From Agromyces marinus (lineage in GTDB: Bacteria > Actinomycetota > Actinomycetes > Actinomycetales > Microbacteriaceae): DNA of 64,000 nt. The notes beneath the pieces were generated by a model. It made no database searches. It was not told the DNA's origin and was given only the letters and a program-made list of their open reading frames with translations. Within the stretch, counting starts at the first letter, position 1; every line of letters begins with the position of its first letter. The stretch lies in NCBI RefSeq assembly GCF_021442325.1, contig NZ_CP087879.1:2852001-2916000 (forward strand), read 5' to 3'. Both the position numbers and the translations under genes were made by a program. Shown piece after piece: positions 16,466-24,939 of this stretch.

Positions 16466-17110
16466 TCAGTCTTCGGCGCGCTTGTGGTGCGACATGTCGT
16501 GGAACTCGCCGAACGCCTGCGGAACGCCGGGCAGCGCACCCGCCCCCTCGCGCGCCCGGAGGCCGTCGAGCACGATCGCCAGCTGTCGCCTCCAGTGCGC
16601 CGCATAGGCGCCGCCGTACTGGCCGAGCGAGCCGAGCATGTCGACGAGCACGGCGATGTCGACGCTCGTCACGCCCGCGCGGAGCGTGCCCTCGGCCTGC
16701 GCCCGGGCGACGAGTGCGTCGGCGAACTCCTGGATGTCGGCCAGCGGGCGGTACTCCGGGTCGAGCTCGACGACGCGCCGCATCACCGCCGGAACGTACG
16801 GGCGTTCGATCAGCCATCCCGAGAGGACCTCGACCCAGCGCTCGATCGCGCGCCAGGCCGAGTCGGTCTCGTCGAGGTCGTGGATGAGCACGCGCAGTTC
16901 GTCGACGCCGGTGTCGTACAGCTCTCGGATGAGCGCATCGCGCGTGGGGAAGTGCCGGTACACCGTTCCCGCGCCGACCTCGGCCCGCGTGGCGAGCTCA
17001 TCGAGCGGCGCGTTGATGCCGCGTTCGGTGAACAGGCACCTCGCCTCGACGAGCAGCCGTTCGTGGTTGCGTCGGGCGTCCCTGCGCAACGACACCGGGT
17101 TGGTGGTCAC
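16466..17110 (-). CDS. TetR family transcriptional regulator
   Basis: The 214-residue protein has an N-terminal TetR HTH (residues about 10-58: RLLVEARCLFTERGINAPLDELATRAEVGAGTVYRHFPTRD split by the recognition helix) and a helical C-terminal ligand domain resembling the SbtR-type C-domain. The start is GTG 17110-17108; TAGGCT (17122-17117) ends 6 nt before it. No palindrome stands out at its promoter. The target is unknown; DUF1905 lies just upstream on the same strand. Confidence 0.93.
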   Translation of the reverse strand: MTTNPVSLRRDARRNHERLLVEARCLFTERGINAPLDELATRAEVGAGTVYRHFPTRDALIRELYDTGVDELRVLIHDLDETDSAWRAIERWVEVLSGWLIERPYVPAVMRRVVELDPEYRPLADIQEFADALVARAQAEGTLRAGVTSVDIAVLVDMLGSLGQYGGAYAAHWRRQLAIVLDGLRAREGAGALPGVPQAFGEFHDMSHHKRAED

Positions 17111-17155
17111 CGATCCAGCCTACTCCCGGCCCGCCGGGGAGGACCCCGGCGCGCG

Positions 17156-17452
17156 TCACTCCAGGACGTCGATGCCGACCTCGACGGGAGCGCCCTCCTC
17201 GAGCCCCTCGGCATCGCGCACGGCCCGCTTGAGCGGCAACGAGTAGCGCTCGGCACCCGGGAAGATCGAGGTCCGCCAGGTCGTGTCGCCGATCGTCGCC
17301 TCCACTCGGACCGAGCCGAAGCCCCGCGGCATCCGCGGTCGATCGCGGATCTCGTCCGAGAGTTCCTCCGGAACGTCGACGAAGAACCACGAATCGCTCG
17401 CGCGCTCCTGCCACCGGTACACCGTCGCCGTGAAGCGATACCGCTCGATCAT
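17156..17452 (-). CDS. DUF1905 family protein
   Basis: The 98-residue protein is a small beta-barrel: YRFTATVYRWQERASDSWFFVDVPEELSDEI (in segments), FGSVRVEATIGDTTWRTSIFP and YSLPLKRAVRDAEGL are the DUF1905 hallmarks. Members have no proven function. ATG 17452 follows TACTCT (17464-17459) by 6 nt. It is divergent from kynA, and the whole 45-bp gap holds both -10 hexamers. Confidence 0.88.
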   Translation of the reverse strand: MIERYRFTATVYRWQERASDSWFFVDVPEELSDEIRDRPRMPRGFGSVRVEATIGDTTWRTSIFPGAERYSLPLKRAVRDAEGLEEGAPVEVGIDVLE

Positions 17453-17497
17453 GCATCGAGAGTAGGGGGCGCCGCCGACGCTGGCTAGGCTGGCGAG
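17453..17497. promoter_or_regulatory. 45-bp divergent promoter between DUF1905 and kynA
   Basis: TACTCT on the minus strand (17464-17459) and TAGGCT on the plus strand (17486-17491) each end 6 nt before their start codons. The two -10 boxes are only about 21 bp apart, so the polymerases must compete or the -35 regions overlap. Confidence 0.65.
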
Positions 17498-18424
17498 GTG
17501 GCAGGAATCGACGACGACCAGCACCGCGGCGGCGACCCCGGCGGCCCCGAACGGGACGTCGCGGCGGCCGACGGCATCGAAGGCAACACGCGCCGCATCG
17601 AGGCATCCGTCGTCACCGACTTCAGCGACCGCATGAGCTATGGCGGCTACCTCGACCTCGACACCCTGCTCGCGGCGCAACGGCCGATCTCGCGGCCCGA
17701 GCACCACGATGAGCTGCTGTTCATCATCCAGCACCAGACCACCGAACTGTGGCTGAAGCTCGTGCTGCACGAACTCGCGACCGCGTGCGAGCTCATGCGC
17801 GCCGACGACCTCGCGCCCGCGCTGAAGTGCATCGCGCGCGTGAAGCACATCCAGAAGACCCTCACCGAGCAGTGGTCGGTGCTCGCCACGCTCACCCCGA
17901 GCGAGTACGCGCAGTTCCGCGGCGTGCTCGGCAACGCGTCCGGCTTCCAGTCGTACCAGTACCGCGCGGTCGAGTTCACGCTGGGCAACAAGAACGCGAA
18001 GATGCTCCAGGTCTTCGAGGCGGATGCCACGGCGAGCGCCATCGTGCGCCGCGCGCTCGAGGCGCCGAGCCTCTACGACGAGTTCCTGCGACTGCTCTCG
18101 CGGGCCGGCTACGCGATCCCCGCGGAGGTGCTCGATCGCGATGTGACGACGGCGTGGACGTTCCGCGAGGACCTCGTTCCGGTCTTCGCGGCGATCTACG
18201 CCGACCCCGAGCACAACTGGGCCGCCTACGAGACCTGCGAGGAGCTCGTCGACCTGGAGGACAACTTCCAGCTCTGGCGCTTCCGGCACCTGAAGACCGT
18301 CGAGCGCATCATCGGCTCGAAGACGGGCACGGGCGGGTCGAGCGGGGCGCCGTTCCTCAGGCGCGCGCTCGAGCTGACCTTCTTCCCCGAGCTGTACGCG
18401 GTCCGCACCGAGATCCCGGGGTGA
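17498..18424 (+). CDS. kynA: Tryptophan 2,3-dioxygenase
   Basis: The 308-residue heme enzyme oxidises L-tryptophan to N-formylkynurenine. Seen: MSYGGYLDLDTLL, HHDELLFIIQHQTTELWLK, GFQSYQYRAVEF, and the proximal heme His in RFRHLKTVERIIGSKTGTGG near residue 262-280. About 45 N-terminal residues before the conserved core are acidic and probably disordered. The GTG start follows TAGGCT by 6 nt (leaderless). The stop overlaps the next gene (GTGA), so the three genes to kynU form one coupled operon. Confidence 0.97.
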   Translation: MAGIDDDQHRGGDPGGPERDVAAADGIEGNTRRIEASVVTDFSDRMSYGGYLDLDTLLAAQRPISRPEHHDELLFIIQHQTTELWLKLVLHELATACELMRADDLAPALKCIARVKHIQKTLTEQWSVLATLTPSEYAQFRGVLGNASGFQSYQYRAVEFTLGNKNAKMLQVFEADATASAIVRRALEAPSLYDEFLRLLSRAGYAIPAEVLDRDVTTAWTFREDLVPVFAAIYADPEHNWAAYETCEELVDLEDNFQLWRFRHLKTVERIIGSKTGTGGSSGAPFLRRALELTFFPELYAVRTEIPG

Positions 18425-19425
18425 GCGCCGTGCGAGGGCTCGGGAAGCCGGTCCGCCGGTCGCTGAACGGCGACCGCCCGGGTGAGACCGGGACGATGCT
18501 CCCGCCGCTGGTCGACCACCACGTGCACGTGCAGCTCGACGCGGGGCCGGCGCCGGGGATCGCGGCGGTCGTCGACCTCGGCGCGAATCCCGGTGCGGTC
18601 GCCTCGCTCGCGGGTCGCGACGGCTGGCCCCGCATGCGGTTCGCCGGCGCGTTCCTCACCGCGCGCGGAGGCTACCCGGGCGATCGCCCGTGGGCGCCCG
18701 CGGGGAGCGTTCGCGAACTCGACGCGATCGGGCCGGATGCCGCGAGCGAGCGCCGACACCACGCCCTCGCCGGCCCCGTGCAGGGCGCCGTCGACGAACA
18801 GCTCCGCTTCGGGGCATCCGTCGTCAAGGTGGTGCTGAACTCCGCGGCCGGACCCGTCCTCGACCGGGCGACGCTCGACGCCGTGATCGCGGCCGCCAGG
18901 GCGGCCGGCCTGCCGGTCGCGGCGCACGCCGAAGGCGACGGCATGGCCGAGCTCGCGATCCGTGCGGGCGTCGACGTGCTCGTGCACACCCCGTTCACCG
19001 AGCTGCTCGACGACACGCTGATCGGCCGCGCCGCATCCGCCGGGCAGGCGTGGATCTCGACGCTCGCGATCCACGTCCGCGACGACCCGCGCGCGGCGGA
19101 GCTCGCGATCGACAACCTCGCCCGGTTCCGCACGTCAGGCGGGCGCGTGCTGTACGGCACCGACCGCGGCAACGGAGAGCTCGCGCACGGCATCGTCGGC
19201 GCCGAGATCGTCGCACTCATGCGGGCCGGGCTGACGGCGGCCGAGGTCATCGAGTCGATGACCGACCCGTGGCCCGAGCCCACCCCCGCCTGGGTCGACG
19301 CCGGCGTGGCGACCTTCGTGCCCGACCCCGCGCCCGGGGCCGACGCCGTCGGCGATCCGGAGGCCGTCGCCGCATGGCTCGGCGCCGCTCGCGTCGTGCC
19401 CACCGAAGAACTGGAGCTGCTGTGA
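18421..19425 (+). CDS. Amidohydrolase family protein, candidate N-formylkynurenine formamidase
   Basis: The 334-residue protein has the amidohydrolase metal sites in order: HVHVQLD (HxH, residues about 34-36), a Lys in SVVKVVLN (about 137), AAHAEG (about 163), VLVHTPF (about 182), and YGTDRG (Asp, about 242). It is coupled by GTGA overlaps to kynA before it and kynU after it. No recognised kynB formamidase is in the window, so this enzyme may do that step (inference); other cyclic amide substrates are possible. GTG 18421 is in frame; ATG 18496 would give a shorter protein starting just before the HxH. Confidence 0.83.
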   Translation: MSAVRGLGKPVRRSLNGDRPGETGTMLPPLVDHHVHVQLDAGPAPGIAAVVDLGANPGAVASLAGRDGWPRMRFAGAFLTARGGYPGDRPWAPAGSVRELDAIGPDAASERRHHALAGPVQGAVDEQLRFGASVVKVVLNSAAGPVLDRATLDAVIAAARAAGLPVAAHAEGDGMAELAIRAGVDVLVHTPFTELLDDTLIGRAASAGQAWISTLAIHVRDDPRAAELAIDNLARFRTSGGRVLYGTDRGNGELAHGIVGAEIVALMRAGLTAAEVIESMTDPWPEPTPAWVDAGVATFVPDPAPGADAVGDPEAVAAWLGAARVVPTEELELL

Positions 19426-20681
19426 GCATGGACCCGCTGCTCGCCTACGCCCGCCGCCAGGACCGCGCCGACGGGCTCGCGCACCTGCGCGCGCGGTTCG
19501 TCGGCGCCGACACCGACCTCGTCTACTTCGACGGGAACTCGCTCGGGCGGCCGCCGGCCGGCGCGATCGAACGCGTCGAGCGCTTCCTCCGCGAGGACTG
19601 GGGCGGACGCCTCATCCGCGGGTGGGACGAGTCCTGGCTCAACCTCCCGTACGAGATCGGCGACCGCATCGGCCGTGCCGTGATCGAGGCGAAGGCCGGG
19701 CAGACCGTCATCGGCGACTCCACGACCGTGCTCCTCTACAAGCTCGCGCGCGCGGCCGTCGACGCACAGGTCGCACGAGACCCGCAGCGCCGCGAGATCG
19801 TCATCGACCGCGACAACTTCCCGACCGATCGGTACGTCATCGAGGGCATCGCCGGTGAACGCGGCTGCCGGGTCCGCTGGATCGACGTCGACCTCGAACG
19901 CGGGGTGAGTCCGGAACAGCTCGCCGAAGCCGTCGGTCCGCACACCGCGCTCGTCGTGCTCGGCCACGTGTCCTACCGCTCCGCCTTCGTCGCCGACGTG
20001 CCCGAACTCACGCGCATCGCCCACGACGCGGGCGCACTCGTGCTGTGGGACCTCTGCCACTCGGCCGGCTCCGTGCCGGTGCACGCCGATCGGTGGGGAT
20101 TCGACCTCGCCGTCGGATGCACGTACAAGTACCTCAACGGCGGGCCCGGCTCGCCGGCGTTCGCCTACGTGCGCGAAGACCTGCACGGCGTGCTCCAGCA
20201 GCCCGTCCAGGGCTGGTTCGGCACCGCCGACCTGTTCGCCATGGGCCCCGACTACGTTCCCGCGCCGGGCATCCGTCGCTTCGTCAGCGGCACCGCGCCC
20301 ATCACGGCCATGATCGCGATGCAGGAGACCCTGGCGATGATCGAGGACGTCGGGATGGACGCGATCCGGGCGAAGTCGATCGCGCTGACCTCGTACGCGA
20401 TCGATGTGGCCGACGAGTGGCTCGCACCGCTCGGCGTCACCGTCGCCTCACCCCGAGACCCCGGGGAACGCGGCGGGCACGTGATCCTCCAGCACGATGC
20501 GATGCGCGAGGTGACCGCCCGGCTCTGGCAGCGCGACGTGATCCCCGACTATCGCGACGTCGGCGGACTGCGCGTCGGGCTCGCACCGCTCTCGACGAGC
20601 TTCGAGGAGGTCCACCGCGGGCTGGACGTCACGCGCGAGGTGCTGCGCGAGGTGCTCGCGGAGCGCGCGGGGCTGGGGTAG
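19422..20681 (+). CDS. kynU: Kynureninase
   Basis: The 419-residue PLP enzyme cleaves kynurenine to anthranilate and alanine. Seen: VYFDGNSLGRPP near the N-terminus, DNFPTDRYVIEG, WDLCHSAGSVPV (PLP-binding Asp), the Schiff-base Lys in GCTYKYLNGGPGSPAF, and the C-terminal RVGLAPLSTSFEEV. GTG 19422 overlaps the amidohydrolase stop; ATG 19428 two codons later is an alternative. With kynA it routes tryptophan to anthranilate plus alanine, for catabolism or an anthranilate-based product. Confidence 0.97.
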   Translation: MSMDPLLAYARRQDRADGLAHLRARFVGADTDLVYFDGNSLGRPPAGAIERVERFLREDWGGRLIRGWDESWLNLPYEIGDRIGRAVIEAKAGQTVIGDSTTVLLYKLARAAVDAQVARDPQRREIVIDRDNFPTDRYVIEGIAGERGCRVRWIDVDLERGVSPEQLAEAVGPHTALVVLGHVSYRSAFVADVPELTRIAHDAGALVLWDLCHSAGSVPVHADRWGFDLAVGCTYKYLNGGPGSPAFAYVREDLHGVLQQPVQGWFGTADLFAMGPDYVPAPGIRRFVSGTAPITAMIAMQETLAMIEDVGMDAIRAKSIALTSYAIDVADEWLAPLGVTVASPRDPGERGGHVILQHDAMREVTARLWQRDVIPDYRDVGGLRVGLAPLSTSFEEVHRGLDVTREVLREVLAERAGLG

Positions 20682-20818
20682 CGGACGCGGTGGTCGGCGC
20701 GGGAACGGCGCGTAGCACGCGATGCACCCCTCGGCAATCCCTCCGGCGTGATCACGCGACCGGAACACGGCGCGCGTAGCATGGCCGCACACGCGAGACC
20801 GATGGAAGGGATGTTTCC

Positions 20819-21217
20819 ATGACGGATGCGACGGACAAGAAGATCGACGACCTCGACGACCGCGTCGAGGAGGCCGTCGAGAACGCGAAGGCCGCAGCGG
20901 ATGCCGCAGCCGACGAGGCGGGCGACCGGCTCGCGGACCTCGCCGACGCCGCGAGCCACACGATCGGCACGGCGACGGCCGCGGCCTCCGAGGCCGCGAA
21001 CAAGGCGACCGCCGCGGCATCCGATACCGCGAGCCAAGCGAAGGCGCTCGCCGCCGACGCGATGGACGACGCCGGCGAGTTCATCGACGATGCGGCCGAC
21101 TGGATCGAGGAGAAGTACCGCGACAACCCCGCGCTCGTGCTCGGCATCGCCGCCGCGGTCGGCGCGGTGCTGCTCGTGGGCATCGGCGCGATCATCCGGG
21201 CCATCACGCGCGACTGA
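20819..21217 (+). CDS. Ala-rich coiled-coil protein with C-terminal membrane anchor (DUF883/ElaB-like)
   Basis: The 132-residue protein has an Asp/Ala-rich amphipathic helix (residues 5-80, heptad-like Ala spacing, AAADAAADEAGDRLADLADAA), a short acidic linker with WIEEKYRDNPALV, and one C-terminal transmembrane helix (about 108-128). The layout matches ElaB/DUF883 tail-anchored proteins linked to stress and ribosome hibernation in other bacteria; homology here is only by architecture. TAGCAT about 40 nt upstream and GAAGGGA before ATG 20819 give a leadered mRNA. Confidence 0.8.
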   Translation: MTDATDKKIDDLDDRVEEAVENAKAAADAAADEAGDRLADLADAASHTIGTATAAASEAANKATAAASDTASQAKALAADAMDDAGEFIDDAADWIEEKYRDNPALVLGIAAAVGAVLLVGIGAIIRAITRD

Positions 21218-21244
21218 CGCGACACCGGCGGGGCGATGCCGCCG

Positions 21245-21284
21245 GCCCGCGCCCGCCGACCCGCGCCCGCCCGCCGGCGCGGGC
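21245..21284 (+). terminator. GC-rich hairpin after the coiled-coil gene
   Basis: GCCCGCGCC at 21245-21253 pairs with GGCGCGGGC at 21276-21284, 28 nt after the stop. No U-run follows. Terminator role is inferred. Confidence 0.45.
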
Positions 21285-21384
21285 TCAACCCAGCGCGGGG
21301 AGCCGGGCGAACTCGTCGGCGAGCGTGCTCGCCACCACGTCGGTCGGTCGGGTAGCGCCGCAGCGCGGCAGGTCCGGCCACGAC
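21285..21384 (-). other. Possible coding relic in the 220-bp gap (low confidence)
   Basis: Between 21218 and 21437 there is no complete gene. One minus-strand frame ends at TGA 21287-21285 with GATRPTDVVASTLADEFARL, which reads like a genuine protein C-terminus, but it has no start and would run into a hairpin (21385-21418). It may be the tail of a lost gene; chance is not excluded. Confidence 0.2.
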
Positions 21385-21418
21385 GCCGCGGCCGGACCCG
21401 TGGGGGCCCGGCCGCGGC
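21385..21418 (-). terminator. Terminator of the heptad-repeat membrane protein gene
   Basis: GCCGCGGCCGG at 21385-21395 pairs perfectly with 21408-21418 over a 12-nt loop. It starts 20 nt beyond the stop of the minus-strand gene. Confidence 0.65.
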
Positions 21419-21437
21419 ATCCGCTCGACCCGACCGA

Positions 21438-22949
21438 TCAGGCCGCGGCCGCCGCGAGACGGCTCCGGTGGTTCACCCGGTGTCCGACCCAGAAGCCGAT
21501 CGCGATGAGCCCACCGAGCCCGGCGCCGAGCATCCACGGTGCGAGCGAGGGCACCACGCCCGAGGCTCCGGCCTCGAGCTCGGCGGACCCGGCGGCCAGC
21601 TCCGCGGTGCCGTCCGCGAGTTCGGCCGAGCCCGCCGAGAGGTCTGCGGTACCGGCCGCGAGGGTCGCCGACCCGTCGGCGAGCTCCGAGGCCCCGGCCG
21701 AGAGCGTTCCGAGACCCGATGCGAGCGAGTTCGCCCCGCTCGAGAGCGTCGAGGTTCCGGTCGCGAGGCCGGCCGCTCCGGAGTCGAGTCGCGCCGCACC
21801 CGCGTCGAGGTTCGACGCGCCCGCCTCGAGGGATGCCGCACCGCTCGCGAGCGACCGGGTTCCCGACGCGAGCGACCCCGCGCCGTCGGCGAGCGACCTC
21901 GTGCTGCCCGCGAGCGCGCCCGCGCCGTCGCGCAGCTTGGCGAGACCGCCGCTGAGTTCGGCGGCTCCCGCGGCGAGCGCGGGTGCGCCGCGCGACGGGT
22001 CGGCGATCGCGACCGTGCCGGGCCACTGCTTCGATGCGTCGCCGTGCACGAGCCCCGCGATCCCCGCGGAGACCTGGTCCACGCCGCCCGACGCGGCGAT
22101 GAGGCCGCCGGCCAGTCGGGGCGCGCTCGCGGCCGGCGCCGCGAGCCCGGTGACCTGGTCGCGAACGCCCGCGGCGAGCGCCGCGAGGCCCTGCAGCGAC
22201 GCGTCGTCCGGGGAGGCCGCGGCGAGCTGCGCGAGCGCGTCGGCGAGGCGCGAGGCGTTGCCGGGTGCGGTCGCGGCGGTCGACTCGAGAGCCGGGCCGG
22301 CCTGGGCCAGCGCTGAGACCTCGGGCGTGATGCCGCCGGCGAGCTGGCCCCGGAACGCCTCGACCCGCGCGAGCACGCCCTTCGCGTAGGCATCCGCTCC
22401 CGTGACGCCCGCGGCGAGCGTCGCGCTCTTGTCGGCGAGCGTGGCCGCGCCCTCGGCGGCCGCGGCCGCCTTGTCGTGGAGCGTGCCGGCACCTCCGGCC
22501 AGGCGCGAAGCGCCGACCGAGACATCCGTCGCGCCCGACGCGGCCGATGCGGCCCCCGAGCTGAGGTCGGCGGCACCGGATGCCGCGGACGACGCGCCGA
22601 GCGCGAGCGACGCTGCTCCGTCGGCCAGGGTGCGGGCCCCGTTCGACGCCGAGCGCGCACCCGCGACGAGGCGTTCCGCACCGGCATCCGCGCTCGCCGC
22701 CCCCTCGTCGATGCGAGCGGCGCCGTCGGCGACGCTGCCCGCGCCCTCGGCGACCTCGGATGCGCCGGCCGCGACCGCCTGCGAGCCGTCGTCGACGCGC
22801 TCCGTGCCGGCACCGAGCTGCCCTGCACCGTCCGCGATGCGGGACGTCGTGGTGACGTAGAGGAAGACCATCGCGGCCAGCAGGACGCTGAGCACGGTCA
22901 CGGTGATGCGCATGCCGAGGCCGTGCGCATGGGTGTGGGAACTCGTCAT
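21438..22949 (-). CDS. Heptad-repeat membrane protein (YhgE/Pip-like fragment architecture)
   Basis: The 503-residue protein has a transmembrane helix near the N-terminus (residues about 13-32), a long extracytoplasmic region and a second helix near the C-terminus (about 468-488). Most of the middle is X-X-X-Leu/Ala-X-X-Gly heptads ([20 protein letters not shown]), the repeat of the YhgE/Pip family. Two repeat blocks (about 38-170 and 320-455) flank a repeat-poor centre. Full YhgE proteins are longer with several membrane helices; this short form keeps one helix at each end. Function is unknown; family members are linked to type VII-like secretion, phage infection or cell-surface traits. Confidence 0.8.
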   Translation of the reverse strand: MTSSHTHAHGLGMRITVTVLSVLLAAMVFLYVTTTSRIADGAGQLGAGTERVDDGSQAVAAGASEVAEGAGSVADGAARIDEGAASADAGAERLVAGARSASNGARTLADGAASLALGASSAASGAADLSSGAASAASGATDVSVGASRLAGGAGTLHDKAAAAAEGAATLADKSATLAAGVTGADAYAKGVLARVEAFRGQLAGGITPEVSALAQAGPALESTAATAPGNASRLADALAQLAAASPDDASLQGLAALAAGVRDQVTGLAAPAASAPRLAGGLIAASGGVDQVSAGIAGLVHGDASKQWPGTVAIADPSRGAPALAAGAAELSGGLAKLRDGAGALAGSTRSLADGAGSLASGTRSLASGAASLEAGASNLDAGAARLDSGAAGLATGTSTLSSGANSLASGLGTLSAGASELADGSATLAAGTADLSAGSAELADGTAELAAGSAELEAGASGVVPSLAPWMLGAGLGGLIAIGFWVGHRVNHRSRLAAAAA

Positions 22950-23332
22950 CGAGCACTCCAGTTCGGTCGTGCCTGCGGGCAGGCGTGATGAAGGGACTCA
23001 CGACCCCGTCGCAACGACCCGGGGCGGAACGGAGGGCGGAACGTCGGGCGGAACCTGGAGCGGACCTGCGGGTGCGTCGTCGTCGACGTGCCCGAGGGGA
23101 CGGAACGTGAGTGCCGCGAATGTAGCAACGCGCCCGACGCGAGGTGAACGACCCTCGAGAACTTCCGTGGGAACGCGAGGTCATCCCTGCTCGAACTGCG
23201 GATCCATTGTCGGAGAGCTACAACGGCGCCCGGGTCCGCTCGTCGCCGGCACCGGTGCGCGAGGACGGCGCGCCGCCACGCGACGGATAGAATCGAGGCA
23301 TCCACCCCCTCGACACCGAACGGAGAACCGCG
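22950..23332. promoter_or_regulatory. 383-bp divergent intergenic region with 12-bp iterons
   Basis: This gap separates the minus-strand heptad protein from purS. It holds three direct repeats of GGGCGGAAC starting at 23022, 23034 and 23046 (exact 12-bp period), and the purS -10 hexamer TAGAAT at 23288-23293. No open frame of coding quality is seen. The iterons are on the side of the heptad-protein promoter and could bind its regulator. Confidence 0.5.
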
Positions 23333-23653
23333 GTGCCCACCATCGTCGTCGACGTGATGCCCAAGGCCGAACTGCTCGACCCGCAGGGGAAGGCCGTCGC
23401 CGGCGCCCTCTCGCGCAGGGGCCACGGCTCGATCAGCGGAGTCCGTGTGGGCAAGCGCTTCGAACTGACCGTCGACGGACCGGTCGACGACGCGCTCCGC
23501 GCCGAAGTGGCCGCGCTCGCCGAGAACGTGCTGTCGAACTCCGTCATCGAGGACGTCGTCGGCATCCACTACGAGCAGTCCAACGCCGAACTCGCGGGCG
23601 AGGCCGCCGGCCACCACGACGGCTACGACGCCCCCGCGGGCGAGACCCACTGA
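23333..23653 (+). CDS. purS: Phosphoribosylformylglycinamidine synthase subunit PurS
   Basis: The 106-residue small subunit bridges PurL and PurQ in the FGAM synthase complex. The core ([39 protein letters not shown]) is complete in about 82 residues; an extra acidic, His-rich tail ([18 protein letters not shown]) is unusual. GTG 23333 has GGAGAACCG upstream, and TAGAAT lies about 40 nt away, so this mRNA has a leader. purQ follows after 11 nt; purL is 10 kb downstream, not adjacent. Confidence 0.96.
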   Translation: MPTIVVDVMPKAELLDPQGKAVAGALSRRGHGSISGVRVGKRFELTVDGPVDDALRAEVAALAENVLSNSVIEDVVGIHYEQSNAELAGEAAGHHDGYDAPAGETH

Positions 23654-23664
23654 GGCGGGCCGCC

Positions 23665-24363
<699 letters not shown>

Positions 24364-24712
24364 CCCGCGACTGAACTGCACGAGAGGGCGACCGGAGACG
24401 GTCGCGTCACCGCCGAGTGTCCAGAAACCGTCACTCGCGCCTGGGTCGAGCAGCCGATTGTGGACGCTCGGCACGTCACTCGGTGGGGAGTGCGGGTGAG
24501 GGGCGCTGCTGCTCGCGTTGACGCTCGCGGGCGGGTTCGCGGCGGGGCCGGCGAGCGCGATACTCACCGGCGGCTTCGGCGCCCAGCAGCTCGGTTTCTC
24601 GGACGGACCCGGAAGTTCCCGGGCGACGGCGAGCGCCCCGAGATGGTCTCGGCGACGATCTCGACCTCGTCGCTCTTGGCGACCTCGCTGTCCTCCGCGA
24701 AGCCGGCCTCAC
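24364..24712. other. Decayed mosaic between the two purQ ends
   Basis: No intact gene is present. A hairpin (24388-24394 with 24399-24405, loop GAGA) follows purQ. At 24505-24600 the plus strand reads [19 protein letters not shown], like a signal peptide, but an in-frame stop lies just before it and the frame soon degrades. At 24600-24712 the minus strand reads [20 protein letters not shown], which looks coding but has no start or stop context. The stretch seems assembled from pieces of at least two other genes. Confidence 0.55.
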
Positions 24713-24898
24713 AACGGGTCGCTGCGCGACATCGCGGGCATCACGAACGCCCGCGGCAACGTCGTCGGCCTCATGCCGCACCCCGAGCACGCGGTCGAGC
24801 CCGGGTTCGGCCCCGACACCGCGGCCGCCATGCGCTCGGGCGTCGACGGACTCGGCTTCTTCACGAGCGTCATCCGCCGCACCCTCGTCGAGGCCTAG
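24713..24898 (+). pseudogene. purQ 3' fragment (C-terminal 61 residues)
   Basis: It encodes [20 protein letters not shown] through [13 protein letters not shown] and a TAG stop, identical in protein to the end of purQ, with the His-Pro-Glu triad part but no Cys. A frame from a TTG near 24518 runs into it, but its first 65 residues are not a GATase domain. It has no promoter or ribosome-binding site of its own that I can see. Near-identity and silent changes mean it is recent or kept alike by gene conversion. Confidence 0.85.
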
Positions 24899-24907
24899 CA
24901 CGCGGGA

Positions 24908-24939
24908 GCACCTCCCGTAGGCTGACGCCCGGGAGGTGC
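24908..24939 (+). promoter_or_regulatory. Hairpin covering the ribosome-binding site of the DUF2254 gene
   Basis: GCACCTCCCG at 24908-24917 pairs perfectly with CGGGAGGTGC at 24930-24939. The 3' arm contains the Shine-Dalgarno GGGAGG (24931-24936) just before ATG 24942, and the loop holds TAGGCT (24918-24923). If transcription starts upstream the site would be masked; if it starts from TAGGCT at about 24930, only the 3' arm is in the mRNA and the site is free. This would make translation depend on the promoter used. Confidence 0.5.

Noticed and set aside
24518-24898. A 126-residue frame ending in the purQ C-terminus, as an intact gene
   Set aside because: It would start at TTG, and its first 65 residues are non-globular and unrelated to a GATase. 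Only the last 61 residues match purQ, without the catalytic Cys.
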